Made by a program: the position numbers and the translations under genes. The notes below the pieces were generated by a model. The model searched no databases, was not told the origin of the DNA, and saw nothing but the letters and a program-made list of their open reading frames with translations. DNA of 20,832 nucleotides from Armillaria gallica (taxonomy: Eukaryota > Basidiomycota > Agaricomycetes > Agaricales > Physalacriaceae): the NCBI GenBank assembly GCA_037576215.1, contig JBANDB010000025.1:1-20832 (forward strand). Reading direction: 5' to 3'. Positions 1 through 8,970 of this stretch are shown in pieces; the first letter of the stretch is position 1, and every line of letters starts with the position of its first letter.

Positions 1-305
1 AAGGCCAGGGAAGCCCAAGCAAACGACATAGGCTGGATGAGGAAGGTTTGCTGCTCATGAATGGGCCTGGGGAGCTTGCCGATGACGTCATTGTCATTGA
101 CTGAGAATCCATTGGATTCCTGTAGATGTGTTTTATTGAGGGGGACTGATTTTGCACTGTAATGTGGATGCCCATCCGCCAGGTCATACCGGACGATAAG
201 CTCCGTGTCTGGAGGAATTTCCAGGTCGGCAAGCTCCTTGACTTGACGATGCTTGATACCCGTGAATAGTTCATGGTTCGTGACCCATGTGTCCTCATTG
301 CTCAT
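1..305 (-). CDS. Unidentified protein, N-terminal 101 residues (runs off the window)
   Basis: An uninterrupted minus-strand frame begins at an ATG whose first base is 305 and stays open to the left edge. A TAA lies in frame nine bases upstream of the ATG, so this is a natural start. The protein begins MSNEDTWVTNHEL and is soluble-looking, with no signal peptide or membrane segment. It has a stretch rich in Asp/His/Pro (DLADGHPHY) and ends in the window with an aromatic patch (MSFAWASLA). I do not recognise the family. The next 1 kb upstream holds no partner gene. An open frame of this length with balanced composition is probably coding, but it could be a transposon remnant. Confidence 0.45.
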   Translation of the reverse strand, partial: MSNEDTWVTNHELFTGIKHRQVKELADLEIPPDTELIVRYDLADGHPHYSAKSVPLNKTHLQESNGFSVNDNDVIGKLPRPIHEQQTFLIQPMSFAWASLA

Positions 306-1372
306 CCATTTTTAGGCCAGTATGATCATGACATTACCGATGTAAGTTTTTGGCCAATATTTCCTTATGAGCCCCACAATTATGGATTATCAGCTCGGCT
401 ATAACACAGGTGCATGACTTCCTTTAATGCCCGCCGCCACAGCGGAATATTAGCCTGCTGAGAACGTGCAAGGGCGTGTGGTTAGGTATAAATTTGCATT
501 CCAGTGGCGTGATGGACAGGTGTGGTGGGTTCAAAATAGTGAAGTTTGCAGTAGCATTTTACGAACATTTAAAGGGTCAGCCATGGTGGATAGTTCCGCC
601 TTCGAAAGGCAGATCTCTGGTGATCAAAACACTCTCCGTGATGTAAACTTATGTCAAGAGCCAACAATGGTCGTGCGAACCTAATGCTTATGCCGATACA
701 CTTGGAGCGGCTGAGGATTTGCCTGGTTTGTGCCACAGTGGACTCGAAGACTGATATCCGATCTGCTAATTGTGTATCGCCCCAAACAGCTAGAATCACT
801 AAAACAAGACTTACAGTCCATATGTGAGTTCCTATCATGTATTAAATTCAAAAGTCTCCGAAGGTTTATGAGCAACCCGAATTGTCCCTCTTTTTGGGTC
901 GATATCGAGTCTCGCCATTGTTTACCATAAAATCTCACCTATAACCCCAAATTTCTGCAGCTTTCCGAACCATATCTACTGCCAGTCAATCTCAGAGATA
1001 TCCGCCTAACGCCTCCTGAAATAGTACAAAAATCCATTGGCACGACATGCGTTTACTAGAGGACTAAACTGCCATAGGTGTGGTAGGTTATTCTGTAGGT
1101 ATGTCGTATGTATCCATGTTCCGCCGCGCCGTGCCTTGATGACATTTCCTGTCAAGATAAAAATGGGAACACTGGCAGTGCCTGAATTGTCAGGTGAAGC
1201 TCTTATTCTATTGGGAATACTGTTTTATCCATCACATCCAAGCTACAACGCCACGAGGAAACGGGGATGCTGATACAATTTTTAAGGAGTATCAAGAACA
1301 CGCATTGGCAGGTACATTAAAGTTCAGGAGATGGCCTATGAGAGCGGCGAGTCTTTCATATCACTTGTCCGT
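306..1372. other. No recognisable gene
   Basis: About 1.1 kb in which I see only short open frames (the longest under 90 codons, on both strands), none resembling a known protein and none joined by convincing introns. The stretch may be intergenic DNA or very old, unrecognisable coding sequence. Confidence 0.5.
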
Positions 1373-1532
1373 GGTAAAGACACCAACTTTTCAATACATA
1401 TATTCTTCGAGCTTACGGTTGACGTCCTTACTACTTGCCGAGTTCGCATCCATCGCTCGTGTTTATTCTTGAGATTTCGGGAGCAAGAACGATGACTTTG
1501 AACGTGAAGACAACGGAAAGAGAAGAAAGCAC
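1373..1532 (+). repeat. Dispersed repeat, left copy (inverted partner at 15301-15468)
   Basis: This stretch, from GGTAAAGACACCAACTTTTC to about CAACGGAAAGAGAAGAAAGC, is nearly the reverse complement of 15301-15468. The two copies differ by scattered substitutions and a few small indels, including an extra five or so bases in the right copy after GAGATT. Similarity fades abruptly on both sides. In this orientation it contains an AT-rich TATA-like element near 1395 (ACATATATTC). The right copy lies just upstream of minus-strand Gypsy remains, so a piece of a long terminal repeat or of another transposon end is the likeliest identity. No terminal TG..CA ends or target duplications could be fixed. 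Confidence 0.75.
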
Positions 1533-1817
1533 AGTGGCACGGTTCAAGACTTAAAATTTGTTACTTGGCTTCCTCCATCATGGCCTTTAATGGGCGCTTT
1601 ACCCAAAGGATGATGGAACCTGCTTTTTCAACTAACTTCAGCTATACGACCTCTCAATATCCCTCACCAACGACCGAATACTTGTCAGAAGAGATATACG
1701 AAGACGCGACTACATGAACGACTATAGTGAAAGCATTTGTGGATATGCACACAATCATAACCAGAAAGAATCAACTTGGATAAATTCCATCTAAACAGGG
1801 AAACTAGGAAAGGCAAC
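1533..1817. other. Spacer with a small imperfect hairpin; possible 5' end of the MER3 gene
   Basis: No clear gene. An inverted repeat occurs here: TCCATCAT-gg-CCTTT at 1574-1588 against AAAGGATGATGGA at 1605-1617, with a 16-base loop. The MER3 frame that follows meets a stop at its left end just before a possible acceptor (ATCTAAACAG, ending about 1798). The start codon and first exon of MER3 may therefore lie in this stretch, but I could not place them. Confidence 0.35.
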
Positions 1818-3844
1818 CGGTATTACTTATGACGTGAAGGAGCACGACGACATCCATGAATATGACCCCTTCACCGTCACGATGCTAGAACAAGCACATG
1901 ACCAAGCTGAACCACCCCCGTGTCTCTTTGCCTACCTTTCTGTCGTGTTCTTGTTCACCAACCATTGGTTCCGGTGACTTAGGAGTAAATTCCCTTCGAT
2001 TTATCCCTCACTTTGATCTCGACAGAAAGTCACCAAGTTTTTGGAAAGACGATTATAGCCATCTGGAAATAGATCTCCACCAACGTTACAAAGAGTCGAC
2101 GTCGCCTGTGCGAATATCAAACCCTAGGAACACACATGGATTAGTTCTACGGCCAGTCTCCACTCTTCGTGAGTATCGACCTCCTATAATACTTCATAGC
2201 CTTTTTCCACATTTGACCGTCAGCGGACATATACCGGGGGATCTTCAAGTTTGGTATCTCCAATGCCATCCAGTCATCCTGTTTTGATGATGTTCGCGAC
2301 AATCAGCATTTTTTTGGTTATATCTAATCTCATGTTCTTTTATTCATTAGATCTTTGGCTCGGACGAGAACTTGGTATGATCGATCTTTACATCACCCGA
2401 TGGCTTTGCTTATCTGAAGGCAAAGGTTGCAAGCGGTAAAGATAAGCCTGTTTTTGTGATGACAATCCTCAGTCTCTGTCAGCGCCTACTGGAAGTGGAA
2501 AGACGGTCCTTTTTGAACTTGCTATTATCAAGATGTTGTCTCTGCACAATAGGCACATGAAATGCGTATATATAGCCCCTACGAAGGCGAGTGGGCTAAT
2601 GTATCCTCTGGAGGATACAAAAGTTGAGCTTAAATTCTTAGGCATTGTGCTCGGAAAGGTACCGTGACTGGACGACCAAATTCGACCCTCTTGGAATTAA
2701 GTGTGGGGAGAGAGATGTTCCTGGGTCAACGGTACACTGAGGATTTATTAGGTTCTGAGTTGACCGGAGATACTGTGCATTTCGGGAAAGGCGTTTGGGG
2801 GGTGACGCCAAGAAGGCATCTATAATGTTCGTTCGAAATTCTGATTGTTCTTGGCTTGACAATAAGTGATTACTGCCTAGAATAACGACGGTTTGTAACT
2901 TCTAGCTCTCTCAACTCCGGAAACTCATTATCTAGATGAAGGGTGAAAAGTGGGAGATAGCCTTACCCGTAACTGGTTGGCACATTTCAAATCCAACAAG
3001 TATTTGCCCATGTTCACCTGATCGAGATAGGAGTGACCATCACAAGATCCTTTCTTCTATTCGACTTTTGTTGGTTGATGAGGGACATTTGTCAGACTTC
3101 TTATCATGCCGTGTATGTTGAGTATGGAAGGGTCGTAGGTTCACATTCTCAATGAATCTCGCGGTAGCACCCTTGAAGCCGTCGTATCGCGCATGAGAAC
3201 CCGTGGTTCTTCTGTCCGGTTTTTATTCGTTTCGGCCACAGTTCCTAACGTCCAAGACATTGCTGCGTGGATTGGAAGTAACAGGCAATTAAACATGCCT
3301 GCAAAGGTTTTTGAAGTAAACAGCCTATAGGTGAAACTTTGTTACTTTTGACGTATTAAGTTCTGCAGTTTGGCGAGGAGTTTCGACCATGCAAACTTAC
3401 GCGCTTCGTGATTGGGGTCCCACGGCCCAAAAGGGCAGAATGACTTTGCATTCAGCAAAAGTCTGGATTGTAAATTATTCATGGCTTTGCGGCAATACTC
3501 GTGGGTAAGCCGATTATGGTCTTCAGTTCAACACGAAAAGGTTAGTCTGCTCGCGCAATGAATGAAGGTCCTCTGACCCGTTCTTCAGGGGCATTTACCA
3601 CGGCAGAACAACTCATGAAGGACTATTTGGAAGCAGAAAAAGGCCGGAAAAATCTACCGTGGTCTCACCTCAAGAGGTAACGAATACTCTTTCCATGAGA
3701 AACGCCTGGCAGGTTAGTGTTCCACTCAATGAAGTGCATCCAAGGATGATCAATGTTAATACTTGAACGTTGTAGATCTTGCATCTGTTGGGATCGGTGT
3801 GCATCATGCCGGGTTAACCCCGATGACCGTAAGGCAACAGAGAC

Positions 3845-4000
3845 TCTTTATTTGAATGGAACTCTGCGTGTTATCGTTGCAACATCGGTGTGTCTCATAG
3901 TCTTCGTTTGTATACTGGTACGTCTTTATTTGAATGGAACTCTGCGTGTTATCGTTGCAACATCGGTGTGTCTCATAGTCTTCGTTTGTATACTGGTACG
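3845..4000 (+). repeat. Perfect 78-bp tandem duplication across an exon-intron boundary of MER3
   Basis: Two exact adjacent copies, 3845-3922 and 3923-4000. Each holds the last 43 bases of an exon (encoding LYLNGTLRVIVATS) and the first 35 bases of the next intron, including its donor GTGTGT (3888 and 3966). Seventy-eight is a multiple of three and the intron part has no stop, so the duplication is in frame. The single acceptor is at 4022. Confidence 0.97.
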
Positions 4001-6667
4001 GATTTAGTTTGGTTTATTCAAGACCTTGGCTGTCGGCGTCAACCTCCGTAAGTAGTAGCGTCCTGCTTGTCATCATCGTCATGACGGGAATGAGTCCAGC
4101 TGCACATATGGTTGTCATCAAGGGCGTGCAGACCTTCAATACTTCAGTCGAGTATTCAGATCTTGATGTTATGCAAATGATGGGTCGTGCTGTGAGTTCA
4201 AATGATACAGATTTTGGATCTCTCATCAGTGCTTGTGACAGGGTCGGCCTCAGTTTGGTATGTAATCTCTGAGACAATTGGTTCGCCTCCTCACTCTTCC
4301 ATAGACAAAGACGGAATTGCGCTTATCATTTGCGAGACAGAGCTTGAGCAGAAATATAGAGCTCTTGTTCAGGGAAAGACAATACTTGAAAGCACTCTCC
4401 ATGTCGATCTCGCGGAGCACCTGAACTCAGAAATCGGTCTGGGTACCATCACAAGTATACCCACAGCTAAGGCATGGTTACGCGGCTCGTTCTTGTTCCA
4501 GAGACTTCAGAAAAATCCGAATCACTACTCCTTGGGAAAGAACGATAGTCAAACTTGGGAAGAACGTGTGGATGAGCTAGTACTACAGAGCGTAGAGAAG
4601 CTGCACCAAACACAACTCGTCGAAAACGGGTCCTCGTGGCGATGAACTGATATCTACCGATTTTGGTGACATTATGAGCAAGGCATGCGTTTCTCCATGA
4701 TGTGCATTTTTGCTACTGACATGGGATAGCTTTATATACGTCGTCAATCGACGGTTATGCCTGTTGTTTCCATCCGATATTCAAAGTTTTATGTTTGTTT
4801 CTAGATGGGCCTGATATTAGCATTGCCTGAACGTTTATCACTAAGGGAGATTGTAAGCATCGTCTATTTATACCAGCTAATGAAAATTTGATCTTTCTGA
4901 AGCTTGAGATGATCTCTTCTTGTGAAGAGTACGCGAATCCCGCTTTTCCAAATATCCAGATGCTGAAACACATTTTCTAGGTTCTCCGGAGAGTATCAGA
5001 GAAGTCGGTAAGTCTAGACAATGCCCCTATTTTCGTCCTAGGATTGAAACTTCTCCGAGGCATTGAACAAACCTCGAAAACACCCAGACATTCGGTTTGA
5101 GATAAAAAAGCTTGAAAAGACGGCCGACAAAGCATCCCTTCTGATTCAAGTGAGCCAGATGTTGTATCATGTAGTGAACTTCTTAACGTGACTTTTGGAA
5201 TTAGGCGGTTTTGGGTGGCATCATTTCGATGAATTTGCCGGAGTACAAGAGCGCCGACAGTCAACCTCAGCTTGAGGCATTTGGCATATTTGTCACGTCA
5301 CTCGAATTCCAAGAGGTCTGTTGTCCGTTCCTGCTGACATGGCTTTGTCTGATCTTTGCAACATTTAGCTGTCGTAGAAGTTGGCGTATTCAAGCAGCTT
5401 GGCGCACAAGTGAAGTGTGGTCTGGAATTGTGGGATTCCTTCTACTCTACTTTTGGTCTTGCTGAAGGTTGCCAACAGATTGAGATGCTTGACTGCCAAG
5501 GCCTGGGAGGACAGACCTATTGTCTTGCGGCAGTTCGAGCAAATTGGTGAAAAATCGTGAGTTTGTGCAATGTCTACTTGAAATATCCTAACGTCTAGTT
5601 TTTCCAGCATCAAGGTCGAGTTTCTCCGCTCCACTAGTATCAACTCATCTTCATAATAAAATCAGGTTCTCGCAGAGCATGGCGTTATTTCAATCTCCCA
5701 CTTTACTCAAAGAAGATGCGCCGAAAATTGCTTCTAGCATGTGCTCGAGAGTTTCCTCGGTGCTGCTTGTCTATAAATCAACTCTGCGTAAGGTCATATG
5801 GCGGAGTCAATCCAGTGGAGGTCGATCTTTCTATCCAGTGTGGATTAGAGCAGGCAGAAGATTATCAGCCGTTGAAACTCAAGAAATCCAAAGGATACAA
5901 CGTAGACATGACAGTAGTTCTGACAGTTTCGTCGGACTTGGAGTTATTTGATTACCGTCGAATTTCGTAAGAGCCACTCTATGACATACAGGCAAGTGAC
6001 TGATGTTCTTCAAGGACGAAGTCTTTCAAGGAGAAGAAGACATTGACATTCAATGTCACTGTCGAACTGTCCAAGCCAAGCCAATCAATCAATGTCCTTA
6101 TCACCTCGGTGAGAACCACACACACTAGTGTTATGAACAGATCAGGACACTCACTATTACTATTAACAGGAGACGATCGCCGGTTTAGTGGTCCAGCAAT
6201 CATATAAACCAGTGTTGTCTCCCCAAGAGTTTCCGATACGATACGCAACACTCGACCACCTACGATGATTGTGCGTATCAAACTCATTTGTATCTTCGGG
6301 GTTTCCTTGACTCCGTCCCAGGACATTGACCTTGCAGGATCAGGGGACGACCCAGATTTCTAGAACATGAACGTCGGGGAAGAAATTTTGCCCGTGATTC
6401 GAGACCTAACAAAAGGTAAGGTGATACTACCATTCGACCAGAGTTTATTGATGTTTTTGATATATGGTTTAGACCAATCTCGAAACGAAACAGAGTCTCC
6501 TTCGTCTAAAAAGCCCGAGAGCAAGGCACTTGTATTAAACAGCTCGGATCACGAAACAGCCACCTTGAAAAGAATGCAAAATGGCAATATTGAGTGAGGT
6601 AGTCGACCCTCTTTATCCCCATTATTAAGATGTTCATCTTGATAGGTGCAATCACCCTTGCAAAGAC

Positions 6668-6683
6668 AAAAAAAAAAAAAAAA
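6668..6683 (+). repeat. A16 homopolymer inside the MER3 zinc finger
   Basis: Sixteen consecutive adenines lie between the codons for CKD and RCRH. They read as five lysines plus the first base of an AGA codon, so this length keeps the zinc-finger frame open while inserting a lysine run between the two cysteine pairs. Related proteins have only one to three residues here, so this is a local expansion. Confidence 0.9.
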
Positions 6684-6966
6684 GATGTCGTCATTCATGG
6701 TAAGCACTGAATTATGACAATTTGTAATAAAACCACGATAGACGACGCTCTGTCGCCTAGTTGCCGAGACGGCTTGCTAGAAAAACATAAGAAGCGCTGT
6801 TCTACTGAGAGATCTGGCGATCATCCTAGACAACAACGGAAAAATAAATCTATCAAAGTCAACGAGGCCAAGGTTTCTACTTTTACTCGCAAAACGAAGG
6901 ATTGCAGACTAGAGAAGCTTGAATTACTGCATGAACAATCCAACGTCTACGTCTTTGATCGTCTTC

Positions 6967-7340
6967 TTATTTCCTTCTTTGTCCCTGGCCTCCCTCGTGG
7001 CTTTGAGTTAGTCCGTCCAGACGGCCCATAGCTGCGTCGAACTTGGCAAAACGGGCTGCCTTGACTTCTTCGACCTCCCTGGCCTTTCGCTCTTCCTCCT
7101 CCACCTTGGCGTGGTCGCCCTTTTCGCCTCTTGAAAGCCATTCCATGCCTTTATCTCAAGGCGGTACCGTTCCGCCTTTTCCTCGAGCCAGTTCGGATTG
7201 TTAGCAGGAATAATCAAGTGACCACGCTGTGATTGGATTGCTTGGGGCTTGGGCGGGACATCCGGGAGTTCGTCAGCACAACATACGGTGCTACAACCAC
7301 GGTTGTTCCTACAACATAGCTTGACACCACAGCATGACAC
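6967..7340 (-). pseudogene. Unidentified small Cys-rich/charged protein, one frameshift
   Basis: A minus-strand frame starts at an ATG (7340) with a Cys-rich N-terminus (MSCCGVKLCC, then STVCCADELP). It continues through PQAIQSQRGHLIIPANNPNW and EEKAERYRLEIKAWNGFQE. Near 7130 the sensible reading moves to another frame, rich in Glu, Lys, Arg and Ala (KVEEEERKAREVEEVKAARF) and likely a coiled coil, which ends at a TAA (6967-6969). The strong charge bias of the second part is why I join the two frames. The family is not recognised. It abuts the tail of MER3 on the opposite strand and may have replaced the last MER3 exon. Confidence 0.45.
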
Positions 7341-7389
7341 AATGAAATTGGAGGCTTACCCATCCCCATTCACAGAGTGAAAAGAGAAT

Positions 7390-8180
7390 CGGAGGTTGAT
7401 TGGTCGTGTTTGCAAGGTTTGCAATAGCGTTCGCCATCCAAAGGAGACAGAAGAGGAACCTGAGGGTGATCGATGAGCGCGCGACGAACAAAGTGGAGTT
7501 GGACGCTGAGCATGAGACAGAATCCGGAGATGTCAAAGTGGAGGACGATATTGAAGGTACGAATAAAATCGAAGATGAAGCTGAGATGATTGATGAGAGT
7601 GCGGCGACCGAGGTTGCGTCGGACTCTGACTGCGAAAAAGAATCCGAGGAGCTTGAAGTTGATACGACAGAATCGAGGGAGATGTCGGCAGAGAGGTCCA
7701 AAGACGTTCAGGTATGTGACGTATCGTCATTCACTGTCTGCCTCGACACTAATGATCCCGACACAGGCGGAGAAGCCTAAAGAGGATGCGAGTCGGGATA
7801 CCAACGAAGATGATGAGGGCGAGTGATTTACAATCCCCAAAGGGAAAGCTGTCAAGATCTCGTCTCGTCCCGTTCCACTAACTGTCCCTGCTCCTACGTC
7901 AGCCACCAGCGAGAAAGCAGACACTGTCACGTCATCATCATCGACCGTCGCTGACAGCGCTGTTCATGCATCTGACGAGAGTGTTGCATGCTCCGTCCCC
8001 AGATCCCAATGCGCAGCCACTAAGACAAGGAACCAAGACGACTGGTAGGCAATCTTGGCGAGTATGTGAATCAAATCATGGCTTAATGATATTTGCTCAT
8101 GTCGTATTGCGCAGACAACGGAAGATATTGGTGAGAAATTCAACCTTCTCAAGTTGAAATCAATCACTCTCAAAAGTATG
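7390..8180 (+). pseudogene. Unidentified acidic, serine-rich protein fragment
   Basis: A plus-strand reading begins with a basic/Cys stretch (VCKVCNSVRHP in one frame; RRQKRNLRVIDERA in another). It then runs through a very acidic segment (VEDDIEGTNKIEDEAEMIDE) to a clean intron at about 7713-7767 (GTATGTGA...GACACAG). The second exon reads AEKPKEDASRDTNEDDEGE, meets a TGA at 7824-7826, and continues in the same frame as a Ser/Thr/Pro-rich tail (ISSRPVPLTVPAPTSATSE) to about 8050. A further piece, TTEDIGEKFNLLKLKSITL, follows near 8115-8172. Composition suggests a nuclear or disordered scaffold protein, but no family is recognisable. The in-frame TGA and frame changes suggest decay. Confidence 0.45.
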
Positions 8181-8189
8181 AATTTTTGC

Positions 8190-8970
8190 AAGGCCCGCGG
8201 TGGGATGTAGTCGCCAGTATCATCAATAAGCGAGTCTGTTCTCGTTAGAAATCACTGAAAAGATTTTCTGATTATGTCTCTAGGAACTCGTTCATAACCC
8301 TCAGCGACCGACTTTTATGGTCATAACGACATGGAAATTGTTAGTGATTTAAAATCTTTTGACCCATGCCCTGCTAGTAATAGTTCTGACCTAGCTGGAG
8401 GTGTAAGTAGTGTTCAAACGGACGCAAGTTTTCCTCCTTTCTCTTTGATCAGTTTTCATGATACTGGAAAAGCTCTCCGGCTACGAATGAGACATTGAAG
8501 ATCCTCAGCAATACGGAGATTATTGCAATTAATCAAGATCCTTTGTTGGAACGTCCATTAGCCTTTCAGATGGGGGATCAATGTGAGCGAGAAAAATAAA
8601 TCCCGCAAGCGAGATACTTAATTTCTCAAAGAAAGATTGGACTAGCAACTCCTCGTTTCCAGCTCAGTACTGGAGTGGCGAGAGCCAGAACGGAACAGTG
8701 TTTATGCTGGTACGTGTATCATGCTCCTTCCGAACATGTGAAGGCTAAAAGTGACATGTTTTTCCTTAGCTAAACACTTTGAACGAGCAAGCCGACATGT
8801 TCTTCAACCTGACAGAGTCACCATGGGTCCGAGCTGGTAGGCAATATTCCGTGCGAGTACGTTTCTGCACTCTGGGTGTTTTCAAACCCTAACACCGCTC
8901 TCACCAGGATCTGTGGACCCACACGGACAATGGGACAGCTGTGCGTAACTTCACAGCACATCAAGTCGAC
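8190..8970 (+). pseudogene. Alpha-galactosidase (GH27), C-terminal part
   Basis: GH27 enzymes remove terminal alpha-1,6-galactose from oligosaccharides and galactomannans and are usually secreted by fungi. Seen: GPRWDVVASIINKNSFITL spanning an intron, then TDFYGHNDMEI (near 8307-8340, after a one-base shift in a C run). The strand ETLKILSNTEIIAINQDPLL follows, then PAQYWSGESQNGTVFMLLNT and ADMFFNLTESPWVRAG, and finally QYSVRDLWTHTDNGTAVRNF. The N-terminal half with the nucleophile Asp and signal peptide is absent. The segment between NDMEI and KSSP is broken, with a TGA near 8459 and residues missing. Several introns are clean (after FMLL and after QYSVR). The intron at 8230-8283 has a GC donor (AATAA|GCGAGT). 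The 3' end runs straight into the kinesin coding sequence without a stop. Confidence 0.85.

Larger units (their letters stand above)
1818..6955 (+). pseudogene. MER3: MER3/HFM1 meiotic DNA helicase, nearly full length, multiply disrupted
   Basis: Ski2/Brr2-class 3'-5' DNA helicase that stabilises recombination intermediates in meiotic crossover formation. Seen in order: an N-terminal extension (PRVSLPTF, then NSLRFIPHFD), the Q motif (FKFGISNAIQSSCFDD, 2244-2291), Walker A APTGSGKT (2482-2505), motif Ia (PTK|ALCSERYRDW), ELTGDT, EKW, split DE|VH, SATVPN, VHHAGLT, TS|TLAVGVNLP|AH, YSDLDV, QMMGRA|GRPQF, the winged-helix/Sec63 part (GLGTITSI, FLFQRLQKNP, CLTAKAWEDRP, VEVDLSIQCGL) and a C-terminal zinc finger (CNHPCKD..CRHS|CCRDGL, 6647-6775). 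Over twenty short introns can be placed. Damage: frameshifts at 1915-1919, 2797-2802, 2954-2958, 3429-3432, about 3500, about 3673, 4623-4626, 5289 and 5707; a GT-to-GG splice donor at 3083; and a missing stretch near 5730. Two introns appear to be GC-AG (2587-2641, 4683-4729). The true start is not found, and the tail ends against the minus-strand gene. The identity is firm. Whether every frameshift is real or an assembly error is open. Confidence 0.9.

Noticed and set aside
466..1472. Several 60-90 codon open frames as small genes
   Set aside because: They overlap on both strands, have no convincing intron links, and show no conserved or biased composition.
1574..1617. Hairpin as a transcription terminator
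   Set aside because: This is a eukaryotic region, the hairpin is imperfect, and there is no U-tract; it is noted only as an inverted repeat.
3071..3120. DEGH as a catalytic variant of the helicase DEVH/DEAH box
   Set aside because: The expected VHIL-NESRGSTLEA continues cleanly after an acceptor at 3138, so DEGH is read-through into an intron with a broken donor, not a variant motif.
7309..7701. A Ser-rich minus-strand open frame
   Set aside because: It is the complement of the acidic plus-strand exon; Asp/Glu codons read backwards give Ser/Leu/Ile, so it is a shadow.
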